From contig NZ_SPPK01000007.1 in assembly GCF_004569505.1 (NCBI RefSeq), positions 1-64,000 of the forward strand: a stretch of DNA of 64,000 nt. The letters run 5' to 3'. The notes under the pieces were generated by a model. That model was not told where the DNA came from, searched no databases, and saw only the letters and a program-made list of their open reading frames with translations. How positions within the stretch are numbered: position 1 is the first letter of the stretch; each line of letters starts with the position of its first letter. Positions 56,805-64,000 of the stretch are shown here, piece after piece. The translations under genes were made by a program, and so were the position numbers. The stretch is from Dysgonomonas mossii. GTDB taxonomy: Bacteria; Bacteroidota; Bacteroidia; Bacteroidales; Dysgonomonadaceae.

Positions 56805-57215
56805 ATGGATAAGCACAAGAAAAAAAGTTGCCGGAACAGACAAGAAAAGCGTCCTATATATAGGATTATTAGTTATGTATTTATCACTTTACTAGTTTTG
56901 GCATTAATAATTAAAGCAGGATATGAAAGTTCTATAAATCATTTATTGCAAAAACAAGGAATCTGTATAAAAGCTGTTGTATATGAAAGGAAGAGTGTCG
57001 GAGGTAAAGGAGATGTTTTATCCAAGTATCAATTTAAGTGGAAAAATATTACCTATTATGGAGAATCGGAACATGACACAAAAACAAAAGGAGAATCATG
57101 GTTCTATGATAATTTTATTACAGGTGATACAATTACTATTGTATTTCTAGAGAATGATCCAGATATTAATAGAAGTAACTCTCAAATAAAAAAGGATTGT
57201 GAATGTGTTAATTAA
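56805..57215 (+). CDS. Membrane-anchored cargo protein
   Basis: 136 residues. Basic N-terminus, one membrane helix (IISYVFITLLVLALIIKAGY), then an exported beta domain (GDTITIVFLENDPDINRSNS) that recalls the DUF3592-type protein at 60077. On the strand opposite to the phage structural genes and with its own terminator, so likely a lysogenic cargo gene. Confidence 0.5.
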   Translation: MDKHKKKSCRNRQEKRPIYRIISYVFITLLVLALIIKAGYESSINHLLQKQGICIKAVVYERKSVGGKGDVLSKYQFKWKNITYYGESEHDTKTKGESWFYDNFITGDTITIVFLENDPDINRSNSQIKKDCECVN

Positions 57216-57222
57216 TAAAGCA

Positions 57223-57247
57223 AAAGACAGCCATTACAGCTGTCTTT
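57223..57247 (+). terminator. Terminator of the cargo gene at 56805
   Basis: Perfect 9-bp stem AAAGACAGC/GCTGTCTTT with a 7-base loop followed by CTTATT. Confidence 0.7.
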
Positions 57248-57339
57248 CTTATTCATCTCGGGGCATTATCAGCTTGTATTTCGCAGAAATAAGAGTTTTC
57301 AGTTTGCAACCCGAACACTCTTACTTTCATGCCCCTTTC

Positions 57340-57630
57340 TCAAATTGGTTTTATTTCTTTATCCTCCTTATAATTGATATCTGGTGTGTTGCTATATTTT
57401 TCTACAAGGACAGTCACTTCATTACGTAAGAGATCAAATTCTTTCTTTAGTTCGGTATTCTCTTTTTGTAATTTTCTTATCTTTTCGAAGATATAGTCTC
57501 CTTCATCAATGTTTGAAAGTATGAATTGATTACTGGGGTTATGCAATTGAAGAATAATGTCTGAAAGAAGCCTCTGCTAGTCGTTATTCTGACGAACTAA
57601 GTCGGTTATAAATTTGATTGCTTTAAACAT
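57340..57630 (-). pseudogene. Small coiled-coil phage protein split by TAG
   Basis: ATG 57630 reads MFKAIKFITDLVRQNND, then TAG at 57579-57577, then in frame QRLLSDIILQLHNPSNQF and a coiled coil (FEKIRKLQKENTELKKEF) to the stop at 57340. A TTG at 57546 could start the 3' part alone. Small genes of this type often stand between terminase and portal. The gap 57248-57339 shows nothing. Confidence 0.55.
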
Positions 57631-57711
57631 AGCTTTCTTCTAATATATAATCCGAAATAAAAAATCCGAACAGGATTGCTCGGATTGAAAGCATACATCG
57701 ATAAATAATAA

Positions 57712-58092
57712 CTACCTACCAAAGATGCCCTTTATTAATGTAATATATCTTACATTTATATCATTACATATTTGAAACTCTTCTGTTTCTGGGTCAAATT
57801 GAATTAATGTATCATTAATTATAAAACTAAATAATTTATCAGTAGATAAATTTCTTGGTTCGTCAATAGATGGTATATAAACATGCGCAGAAATAATTAT
57901 TTCACCAGAGATTTTATAGCCCTCAGGGTTTAGTAATTCATGAAGTTTAAATTCATTTAATTTATATTCAACGTATTGATTATATTTTTTAACCTCATAT
58001 AAATCATCTTTATTTATTTTTATAACCTCATAATTTTCTTTGATCTCATTATAAATAGCATTAGCAACTTTATCAACATATTCGTTTTTCAT
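57712..58092 (-). CDS. Unrecognised prophage protein
   Basis: 126 residues, acidic (YVDKVANAIYNEIKENYEVI, KLFSFIINDTLIQFDPETEE). No signal peptide. Inserted between the large terminase and the portal region. Possibly a cargo gene; no family recognised. Confidence 0.45.
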   Translation of the reverse strand: MKNEYVDKVANAIYNEIKENYEVIKINKDDLYEVKKYNQYVEYKLNEFKLHELLNPEGYKISGEIIISAHVYIPSIDEPRNLSTDKLFSFIINDTLIQFDPETEEFQICNDINVRYITLIKGIFGR

Positions 58093-58167
58093 GTTTTTTA
58101 ATTTAGACGTTATAACAATTTAAATTCTCACATCTAAAATACTATATTTTATGAAATTCAGCTATGC

Positions 58168-59487
58168 CTACCAACTAAATATTCCCGACACATCTTGTAT
58201 TCCATCTGTTTTCCCAAGTACTTCTTCCAACACCCAATAGCGAGAAGCGTCAATCCCGTGATTCCATGCGTCGATAGGTTCATTGATAAAGTTCTCATCT
58301 TTGTCTTTATCCCATGTGTAGTTGCGGACCTCTTCCAGTAGGTTGTACGATCGTTTCATTACTTTGATATTTAATTCAAGCATTTTATCAATACCGGCCT
58401 TGATCGATCCGTCGTTATCTCTTTTACCTTTATTGACCGGCTTTATTCTTATACCGGCATTACGGATCTCGTCTACAAAACGAGGGTCGGCACTTTCGCT
58501 AATAACCCGCCCTTTATCCGTATGCCTTTTCAGCTCCTTGATAATTTCGCCTGTTGACATATGAGTTTTATAGCAAAGTTCATCCAAATACAAATCTTCG
58601 TCATATAGTGCACAATCGATAATTGCTGTTGGGTCATGCGTAAAACCAAAGTCCATGTCAAGACCTCTTTTTGTCACCCATTCGGGAATCTCCGGAACAA
58701 TCTCATAAGAAGTAAAAATAACCCCTTCAGCAATCTCAGAGAATCGACCTATAACAATATGAGCATATTTTAAATTATTGAATTTATGCTTATCAAATGA
58801 TCCGTCGGATTTAGTAGCTTGCTCTATTGATTTACGCTTGATCTCTTCAACTTCTCGCATGAACACATCGTTTAGGTTCGGGAGATTATCGAGATGGGTT
58901 GTGTGGATATGTAACATATTTGGATGTGTACTTAACTGAACATCTACACCGTCGATATTAACGACCTTGTGCGTATCTTTTATGTATCGCTGATAAATGA
59001 AATGATTGACGTCAGGTGGATTCATCACAATAATGGCACGCAGTTGAATTCCTTGTTTACGGATAGACAATATCAGTTTGTCGAAGTCTTTTTCGTCTGT
59101 CCACTCTTCTGCCTCATCACATACGAATGTAGTAATACCCTGTATGAATTTAAGCTTTGCGGTTTGCTTTCCTGAGCTTGTTTTGATACCACGAAAAAGA
59201 ATCTCACTTCCGAAATATTTATTGACAATTTCGTTCTTGGTTACCCGAAAATGCTCCTCTGTATTATCCAGCTCGATCTTTTCGTTGAACTCAGGAATAA
59301 CTGATATCTCAGCCGAAGACATGGTATAACGGCAAAATAACATCTTATGACCTTCTTCGAAGGAAAGCCTTTCTAAGAATGTAGATACGTTAAATGACTT
59401 TGCGCTACCACATCCGCCTGTTACAAGTATTATAAACTTATCTTCATTCTCATACAATGGTTTATAAGCTGGTTGTACTTGTATCAT
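58168..59487 (-). CDS. terL: Phage terminase large subunit
   Basis: 439 residues. ATPase part with Walker A-like GGCGSAKS (24-31) and Walker B FVCDEAEEW (Asp124-Glu125). Nuclease part with LDMDFGFTHDPTAI (Asp277, Asp279), SESADPRF and AWNHGIDASRYW. It cuts and packages phage DNA into the procapsid. The gene is intact and ends with TAG, with a second in-frame TAG two codons later. Overlaps the small subunit by ATGA. Confidence 0.9.
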   Translation of the reverse strand: MIQVQPAYKPLYENEDKFIILVTGGCGSAKSFNVSTFLERLSFEEGHKMLFCRYTMSSAEISVIPEFNEKIELDNTEEHFRVTKNEIVNKYFGSEILFRGIKTSSGKQTAKLKFIQGITTFVCDEAEEWTDEKDFDKLILSIRKQGIQLRAIIVMNPPDVNHFIYQRYIKDTHKVVNIDGVDVQLSTHPNMLHIHTTHLDNLPNLNDVFMREVEEIKRKSIEQATKSDGSFDKHKFNNLKYAHIVIGRFSEIAEGVIFTSYEIVPEIPEWVTKRGLDMDFGFTHDPTAIIDCALYDEDLYLDELCYKTHMSTGEIIKELKRHTDKGRVISESADPRFVDEIRNAGIRIKPVNKGKRDNDGSIKAGIDKMLELNIKVMKRSYNLLEEVRNYTWDKDKDENFINEPIDAWNHGIDASRYWVLEEVLGKTDGIQDVSGIFSW

Positions 59488-59999
59488 TCTTCTTTATCCT
59501 GATTACCGAATTTCTTTAACCATTCCTGGATAGGAACAGAGCCTTGCACTTTAACCGTTTTTGCTTCATCCCATCCGAGCATACGACTAAGCCGATCAAT
59601 AGCTGCTATCTTATCTAAGAATCTCACTTCGATACAGCCCTTTACTTTCTTGATAGAGGATATACAGCCGACAACTTCATCTGGGAGATCAGCGAGGTTC
59701 TTAACTCTCACTGACATTCCTTTTGCAGATAATACATCGGTTACACGAAAACGGACGATATTAGTCAGTTCTTGTACGACTTCATCCTTGGTGATATCTG
59801 AACGTTTTTGAAGGGCTGATTGAAGTTGTTTTACCCTTACCGTAATCTTACCGTCTTTGAGAAGTTCGGAGGCTCTCACATTCACCGTCTCATCTTTCAT
59901 ATTACAACATGAGTAAGCGCGGCGATAGGCTTCGGATGCATTGCCTGTCTCAATGTAATAATTGCAGAAGTTCTCTTGTTTGATGGTGAGTTTAGCCAT
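59484..59999 (-). CDS. terS: Phage terminase small subunit
   Basis: 171 residues of the terminase_2 type: MAKLTIKQENFCNYYIETGN, EAYRRAYSC, then a VRVKQLQSALQKRSDITKDE helix and a basic C-terminal end. It binds the packaging start site and recruits the large subunit. Preceded by a terminator and a CTCTTTATTTTTTAG motif. Confidence 0.85.
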   Translation of the reverse strand: MAKLTIKQENFCNYYIETGNASEAYRRAYSCCNMKDETVNVRASELLKDGKITVRVKQLQSALQKRSDITKDEVVQELTNIVRFRVTDVLSAKGMSVRVKNLADLPDEVVGCISSIKKVKGCIEVRFLDKIAAIDRLSRMLGWDEAKTVKVQGSVPIQEWLKKFGNQDKEE

Positions 60000-60018
60000 G
60001 TCGTTTTACCCTAAAAAA

Positions 60019-60052
60019 TAAAGAGGAGCTACTTTTTTAAGTAACTCCTCTT
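60019..60052 (-). terminator. Terminator before the terminase unit
   Basis: Stem AAGAGGAG/CTCCTCTT with an inner TTACTT...AAGTAG helix, followed on the minus strand by a T-rich run. Closes the gene at 60077. Confidence 0.7.
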
Positions 60053-60076
60053 ACATCTTTATTTATAATCTAATAA

Positions 60077-60526
60077 CTACAGATAAAATCTTTCTACCAA
60101 TACTCCTCCAATTGAAAAACACACTAAAGATGCAATAAAAAACACTAATACAGAAAAATGTACTCCTTGTTCTAAGACAGCATCTTTTGGATTTTGAGGA
60201 TTGTAATATACATCAATCGTATCTCCTATCTTATATTTATCAACAAGTTTTTTAGTACTCCAATAAAAGGAACTCAAAAGATAGTCTCCATAATATTTTC
60301 TTTTTGAACTATAAACTTTATCAGCAACTGTATATGAATATTTAACCTGAACTCTATATGAAGCTGAATTGCTGTCATTAAATTTATCCAAATAAGCATT
60401 AGATATCTGTCCTTTTGTTCTACTCCATTTTATACTATCCTTTGATTTCTTATAAAAATAGATGGACAATAGAAGTAATACAATACCAGAAAAAATAAAT
60501 AATAAACATACTAGTAGAGTTTCCAT
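60077..60526 (-). CDS. DUF3592-type membrane protein
   Basis: 149 residues. Membrane helices at about 4-24 and 125-145 enclose a domain with WSRTKGQISNAYLD and IDVYYNPQNPKDAVLE, the DUF3592 pattern. Function unknown. Own terminator; probably cargo within the prophage. Confidence 0.65.
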   Translation of the reverse strand: METLLVCLLFIFSGIVLLLLSIYFYKKSKDSIKWSRTKGQISNAYLDKFNDSNSASYRVQVKYSYTVADKVYSSKRKYYGDYLLSSFYWSTKKLVDKYKIGDTIDVYYNPQNPKDAVLEQGVHFSVLVFFIASLVCFSIGGVLVERFYL

Positions 60527-60554
60527 ATTCTGCTATTTAACATTTAAACTTCAA

Positions 60555-60760
60555 TTACCCCTCCATCTTGGATATTGCATCAGCCATATCAATACAGTTT
60601 TACAATTCATTTACGACGGCTTTTAGTTCGATGAATTTTCGTTTGTCGACAGCTGTAGCTAAGCCTTTGTTTGTTTCTCAATATCCGCCAATTCTTCTTT
60701 CTTTCGGGCAAGCCTATTTTCTAAAACCTTTTTGTATATCATAAGTGGTGTTTCTTTCAT
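60555..60760 (-). pseudogene. Small phage gene with a frameshift and an in-frame stop
   Basis: ATG 60760 reads MIYKKVLENRLARKKEELAD after five codons, and the frame stops at a TAG after KQTKA. In the next frame it resumes LATAVDKRKFIELKAVVNEL, meets TAA, and continues NCIDMADAISKMEG to TAA 60557. Composition and spacing are those of one coiled-coil gene with two lesions. The gene would be about 67 residues. Confidence 0.5.
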
Positions 60761-60817
60761 GACGGCAGATGTTTTAAATCTTGCGGCAAAGTTAAACGAA
60801 TATTTATGATAAATATA

Positions 60818-60852
60818 AGCCTAGAGTATCATTTCAGATGTCTAGGCTTAAT
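60818..60852. terminator. Hairpin terminator
   Basis: Perfect 9-bp stem AAGCCTAGA/TCTAGGCTT, 30 bp behind the stop of the gene at 60881 (minus strand). Confidence 0.65.
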
Positions 60853-60880
60853 TCATATTATTAACAGTGGATGTTACTAA

Positions 60881-61627
60881 TTAAAAGACTCTTTCGTAAA
60901 TACCAACAAAGCATCCCGAGCAGGTATTTAATATCGAATTTCGTTGTTTGATATATTTAATTATACTCCTATCTTGTTTTACCTTTTCATCATTCTTATC
61001 GCTATATTTCTTTTTGTATAAATAAGACAGAGCATCAACACCGTATGTTTGTAATTCAGGGTTATACGACCGAAGCCAATATCGAAATTGGTTTATATTC
61101 TTTAGATTATCAAAGCTTAATCCGTTATATTGGGGAATTTCATAAATAACAGGAGCTTCTCCACAGATATAACCGTAATATTCGTCCTTAAGAAGATCAT
61201 TTCTCAAATCATTGACGGTTGTTTTTGTTTGATAAAAAGAATCGTGTTTTCGAATATACTTATTTACTTCAATTTTGTTAAAATAGATAGAAGTCTTATA
61301 ATTGGGTATCTCGCCTATAATTGCGATCACAGAATCATTCTTCGTCAATAGATGAATATCAGACATTTTATATTTAGACAAACCTATATTACCTTTATGA
61401 AAACTTGAAACTAGACCCAAAATTGATTCTTTTAAACCAAAATCAAGGTCTCTCGTAATTCTCACATTATAATACTCGTATAAGTCATTCGGAAAATTAG
61501 GTATAGAATCTATAAACTGCTGATCATTCATAAAGGAGAAATCAAAAGATAGCTTACCTTCAATTTTTACTTGTGAATGTATTAGCTGTGATACAAATAA
61601 TATAGTAAATACAAAATATAGTCTCAT
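60881..61627 (-). CDS. Secreted protein of unknown function
   Basis: 248 residues with a signal peptide (FVSQLIHSQ). The mature part is beta-rich (KIEGKLSFDFSFMNDQQFID) and ends with a Cys pair near the C-terminus (TCSGCF). No family recognised. As a secreted product in the prophage early region it is likely a cargo gene. Confidence 0.5.
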   Translation of the reverse strand: MRLYFVFTILFVSQLIHSQVKIEGKLSFDFSFMNDQQFIDSIPNFPNDLYEYYNVRITRDLDFGLKESILGLVSSFHKGNIGLSKYKMSDIHLLTKNDSVIAIIGEIPNYKTSIYFNKIEVNKYIRKHDSFYQTKTTVNDLRNDLLKDEYYGYICGEAPVIYEIPQYNGLSFDNLKNINQFRYWLRSYNPELQTYGVDALSYLYKKKYSDKNDEKVKQDRSIIKYIKQRNSILNTCSGCFVGIYERVF

Positions 61628-61820
61628 CGTAAAAGAATTATTTGCTTCTTCAAATATAACTATTCGATTTTAAAATTTTTCATCTTATAACTTAGGGTCA
61701 AACTTCAATTCTGACATGCCTTTTATGGTAAAATATAAAAGACAGAATGAGGTCACAGTTTTATATCCAATTCTTTTCCTGTTAATGCGAAATATAGATT
61801 TTGGAGTTGATGAAGATATT

Positions 61821-61943
61821 TTACTTCAATTTGCCATCTATCCAGTCATAAAATAGTCTATCATCTTTCCATATTGTTAAACCAAATGAAAAATTAAACC
61901 ATCCATCTTTTAGGTTATATATGTCTGCGCCGAACTTTTTTGC
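61821..61943 (-). pseudogene. C-terminal fragment of a lost gene
   Basis: About 40 codons, KKFGADIYNLKDGWFNFSFG then IWKDDRLFYDWIDGKLK and TAA 61823, without a start codon. Protein-like but unassigned. The stretch 61628-61820 shows nothing further. Confidence 0.35.
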
Positions 61944-61949
61944 TCAAAC

Positions 61950-62165
61950 TCACACTTCAATAGTATATCGTCTATTAGGGGTATGTATAGCTGTCAAATC
62001 TTCATCTAAATTGAAATCATAATCTAGCCCATCCTTTAAACACTCGACAAACACAGATTCATGATCTCCAACTTTAGAGGATATTGAAATCACTTTAACA
62101 ATACCCAATTCTTTGTGATGTATATAATTCCCTATCCTTAGCACATTTGCATGTATCATAACCAT
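61950..62165 (-). CDS. Small prophage protein (LRIGNY type)
   Basis: 71 residues from ATG 62165, or 69 from the ATG two codons on. VLRIGNYIHHKELGIVKVIS is a beta-barrel-like pattern common in small Bacteroides phage proteins. Role unknown. Confidence 0.5.
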   Translation of the reverse strand: MVMIHANVLRIGNYIHHKELGIVKVISISSKVGDHESVFVECLKDGLDYDFNLDEDLTAIHTPNRRYTIEV

Positions 62166-62216
62166 TTAATTATTATATAAATATAAGAAAAATAGCTCAA
62201 AACAACTATCTATTAT

Positions 62217-62525
62217 TCAATTTGTTTTTGATTCAAGAATATAGTAAGGTTCTTTCAGATAGAGGATATCACCTACATTGTAGCGAGGTTTAAGAGTTAC
62301 CTTCAGATTGTCTATTGCGCCAATCTTATGATAAACTCTAAATAATCCTTGTACAAAAGGCTTGATCGATTCATTTTCCAACGGTTGTTCTGTGATAATT
62401 CTTCTTGTCTGAATCTTTATCTTTTTGACCGTTTTACCATGCAACGGTTCTATAAAACAAATCCCTTTCATAATCAACAAGGTATATTGTCCAATATCAT
62501 CTTTCTTCTTAGGCTTGAGTTTCAT
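62217..62525 (-). CDS. ASCH/PUA-like phage protein, truncated
   Basis: 102 residues. KIKIQTRRII and RYNVGDILYLKEP match the QTRRI...vGDilyVrEp plan of ASCH-like phage proteins, which normally run to about 200 residues. This one stops soon after the second motif (YYILESKTN), so the C-terminal half is missing. Confidence 0.5.
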   Translation of the reverse strand: MKLKPKKKDDIGQYTLLIMKGICFIEPLHGKTVKKIKIQTRRIITEQPLENESIKPFVQGLFRVYHKIGAIDNLKVTLKPRYNVGDILYLKEPYYILESKTN

Positions 62526-62534
62526 TTAGGGAAC

Positions 62535-62805
62535 TTATTCCTTTACCTCTGTTTTCGAAGCAGAAGTCTTTTCGACTTTGATATCATCCTCATCGTAATA
62601 GTGTACCGCACAACCGAAAACCTCTTCATCGGATATGACAGCACAACCGTCACTTTGCATTTTTTTTGCTCTATCGGTTATATAGCTGCAGCAGTCTTTG
62701 ATGTTCTTGTTTTCCTTTGCATACGTTACGGCAAAAAGAGAATCTTCTTGGGCTCGCTTGTCTAAATATGCTTTTATTGTATCTTGAAATGAATTATTCG
62801 CACTC
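62535..62805 (-). CDS. PcfK-like protein
   Basis: About 90 residues from ATG 62805 (MSANNSFQDTIKAYLDKRAQ); an upstream TTG at 62855 gives a less typical start. FAVTYAKENKNIKDCCSYI and AVHYYDEDDIKVEK are the signature of PcfK-like proteins found in Bacteroidetes mobile elements and phages. Function unknown. Confidence 0.7.
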
Positions 62806-62858
62806 ATAAGTCTAATTTTAATTGTTGATATTCTTCTTTTGCAGCACCATAACAAGCC

Positions 62859-63161
62859 CTACCGATCCATACCTGTAGATGGTGTTAAAATAGGATTGTA
62901 AGTACAGGGTAAACCTTGGTAATTACACCAGGCTTCTTTTTCGTTCAAATGAATGCATCCGATACATTCAGAAGTATCAGACCAACGCTTCGCCATTGGT
63001 TTGTTAAATGACATTATCTTATTCCAGCGTGTTTTACGCTCTATTTCTGTATAATCTTCGGGATTTTCACCTAAGATTTGTACAAAAGAATTATACAAAC
63101 ATATTTCTTCGAAAGGAATTGGATATTTTTCCCTCAATTCGCTTATTTCCTGATCTGTCAT
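62859..63161 (-). CDS. Small prophage protein with a Cys cluster
   Basis: 100 residues. CIGCIHLNEKEAWCNYQGLPC (written C-x2-C-x10-C-x6-C) could bind a metal. The N-terminal half is helical. Overlaps the gene at 63158 by 4 bp. No family recognised. Confidence 0.5.
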   Translation of the reverse strand: MTDQEISELREKYPIPFEEICLYNSFVQILGENPEDYTEIERKTRWNKIMSFNKPMAKRWSDTSECIGCIHLNEKEAWCNYQGLPCTYNPILTPSTGMDR

Positions 63162-63352
63162 GACTTCTTATCAAATTCGTTCATAATCTTCCATAACTTC
63201 TTGTAGAACTTCTTGTAGAACTTCTCGCTTGGTTTCTTACCTTCGATTGATTCACCAAGGGCGACAAAGAACTCGCCGTTATGTTCCATATTATTAAAGT
63301 CAACTGCAAACTTTGCGATTGCTCTTGCCTGAGTAGTATCGAGTTCATCCAA
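63158..63352 (-). CDS. Small prophage protein, possibly cut off from its N-terminus
   Basis: 64 residues from TTG/ATG-like start at 63352. The same frame is open upstream back to the TAA of the clamp gene (63409), reading GLEKALEILESNQRDLSGLD with good protein character but no clear start codon. Either a non-canonical start is used or the upstream TAA is another nonsense lesion. Confidence 0.45.
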   Translation of the reverse strand: MDELDTTQARAIAKFAVDFNNMEHNGEFFVALGESIEGKKPSEKFYKKFYKKLWKIMNEFDKKS

Positions 63353-63406
63353 TCCGGATAAATCACGTTGATTCGATTCCAGTATTTCGAGAGCTTTTTC
63401 AAGTCC

Positions 63407-64000
63407 TTACTTGGCTCCGGAATTCTCTTCTTTTTTGATATTGTCAAGCTTGAGAATGAGTTTTATCTTTCTCATTATGAGAGTCGCCCGGCTTGGATCG
63501 AAGAAAGACATTTGCAGATCTGAGGAGGGAATAGCAGAAATCAACTCGGTAAGGAGGTGACCTTTGAATCCTATTGCCATTGCTGTTCCTGTATATCCAC
63601 AAGCAACGGTTTCATCAGCAGCTGTAGAAAAGTCGATATCTTGAGCTGATAGTTTGATCAGATCTTTCGATAGTTCGAGTTTAACTAAACTACTGGCTTG
63701 ATTAGCAAAGACAGAAACCCGCTTTATTGCTCCCTTAAGATCAGCTGTACCAATTGATAAAATCTTATCATTGACTTGAGGTATAACAGAACGGTAATTC
63801 GGATATTTACCTTCAAGTAAGGTTGCAACGATACTCTCCGATCCGTATTCGAAACGGGCTGAATTGCTACCGATAAATATGTTTATCAATTCATCGGACG
63901 GTTTTATTAAACTTTTTAAAATCGTTGTAATTTTAAGAGGGATAACGAAGCTTATTTCCTCTGTCATTGATTCGTCCCAAAGTTCTAACAAAGCAAGCTT
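63407..64000 (-). CDS. DNA polymerase sliding-clamp-like protein, partial at the window edge
   Basis: At least 197 codons, open to the window edge (KLALLELWDESMTEE precedes the TTG at 63991), so the N-terminus is outside. YGSESIVATLLEGKYPNYRS, a KRVSVFANQASSLVKLELSK strand and MSFFDPSRATLIM are the middle and last domains of a DnaN-type beta clamp. Clamps tether polymerase to DNA. The end after LIM is unlike the usual MPM(R/M)L finish and may be altered. Confidence 0.65.
   Translation of the reverse strand, partial: KLALLELWDESMTEEISFVIPLKITTILKSLIKPSDELINIFIGSNSARFEYGSESIVATLLEGKYPNYRSVIPQVNDKILSIGTADLKGAIKRVSVFANQASSLVKLELSKDLIKLSAQDIDFSTAADETVACGYTGTAMAIGFKGHLLTELISAIPSSDLQMSFFDPSRATLIMRKIKLILKLDNIKKEENSGAK

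Noticed and set aside
31279..63409. Reassigned stop codons (TAG or TAA read as amino acids) in the prophage
   Set aside because: Both TAA and TAG are involved, frameshifts occur in the same genes, and the intact large terminase ends at TAG followed by a second in-frame TAG. Decay is simpler.
63181..63447. 88-codon ORF in the clamp region (KKKRIPEPSKDLKKLSKYW)
   Set aside because: Overlaps the better-supported frame of the gene at 63158 and reads Ser/Arg repeats at its end; taken as a shadow.

Overview
The window looks like a chromosome segment of a Bacteroidales bacterium, with Dysgonomonas or a relative as the best guess. Reasons: low G+C, a type IX secretion C-terminal domain, Bacteroidetes -7 boxes (TAnnTTTG), no Shine-Dalgarno pattern, DUF4293/Rpb6-type omega/BamD neighbours, and a sufCDS gene order. 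The species is inferred, not shown.

1-15.1 kb is a polymorphic-toxin locus. A T9SS-type secreted protein, a large YD-repeat secreted protein and a small coiled-coil-tailed protein lead into one full-length secreted Rhs protein (5907-9614) with a zincin-like C-terminal tip and a lipoprotein immunity gene. Behind it stands an array of orphan cassettes. Each carries about 360 bp of the Rhs core, a different toxin tip and an immunity gene (mostly lipoproteins), and is closed by a composite repeat of up to four hairpins. Further cassettes lie at 28.9-31.3 kb (minus strand) and 36.6-42.4 kb (plus strand). The layout is that of a store of silent tips which homologous recombination could move behind the expressed Rhs gene.

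15.5-19.7 kb holds a lone LytTR regulator and three minus-strand genes: a possible deaminase-like protein, a secreted M6 metalloprotease and an unrecognised protein. 20.1-28.7 kb is ordinary core genome: beta-carbonic anhydrase, DUF4293, rpoZ, bamD, sufS-sufD-sufC (without sufB), xth, and an MlaE/MlaF lipid transporter pair.

28.9-42.4 kb is a mosaic of Rhs cassettes, orphan lipoproteins, a truncated haemoglobin and plus-strand prophage debris (tail-tip genes and a second portal fragment). 42.5-64 kb is a minus-strand prophage in normal order when read right to left: clamp and early genes, small and large terminase, portal, minor head protein, scaffold, decoration, major capsid, connectors, tail tube, chaperones, tape measure. 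It is decaying. Portal, minor head, tail terminator, tape measure and several small genes carry in-frame stops or frameshifts, while terminase and capsid are intact. The tail genes expected after the tape measure are missing there, but lie at 31.3-34.4 kb on the other strand, which suggests an inversion or a second prophage remnant.
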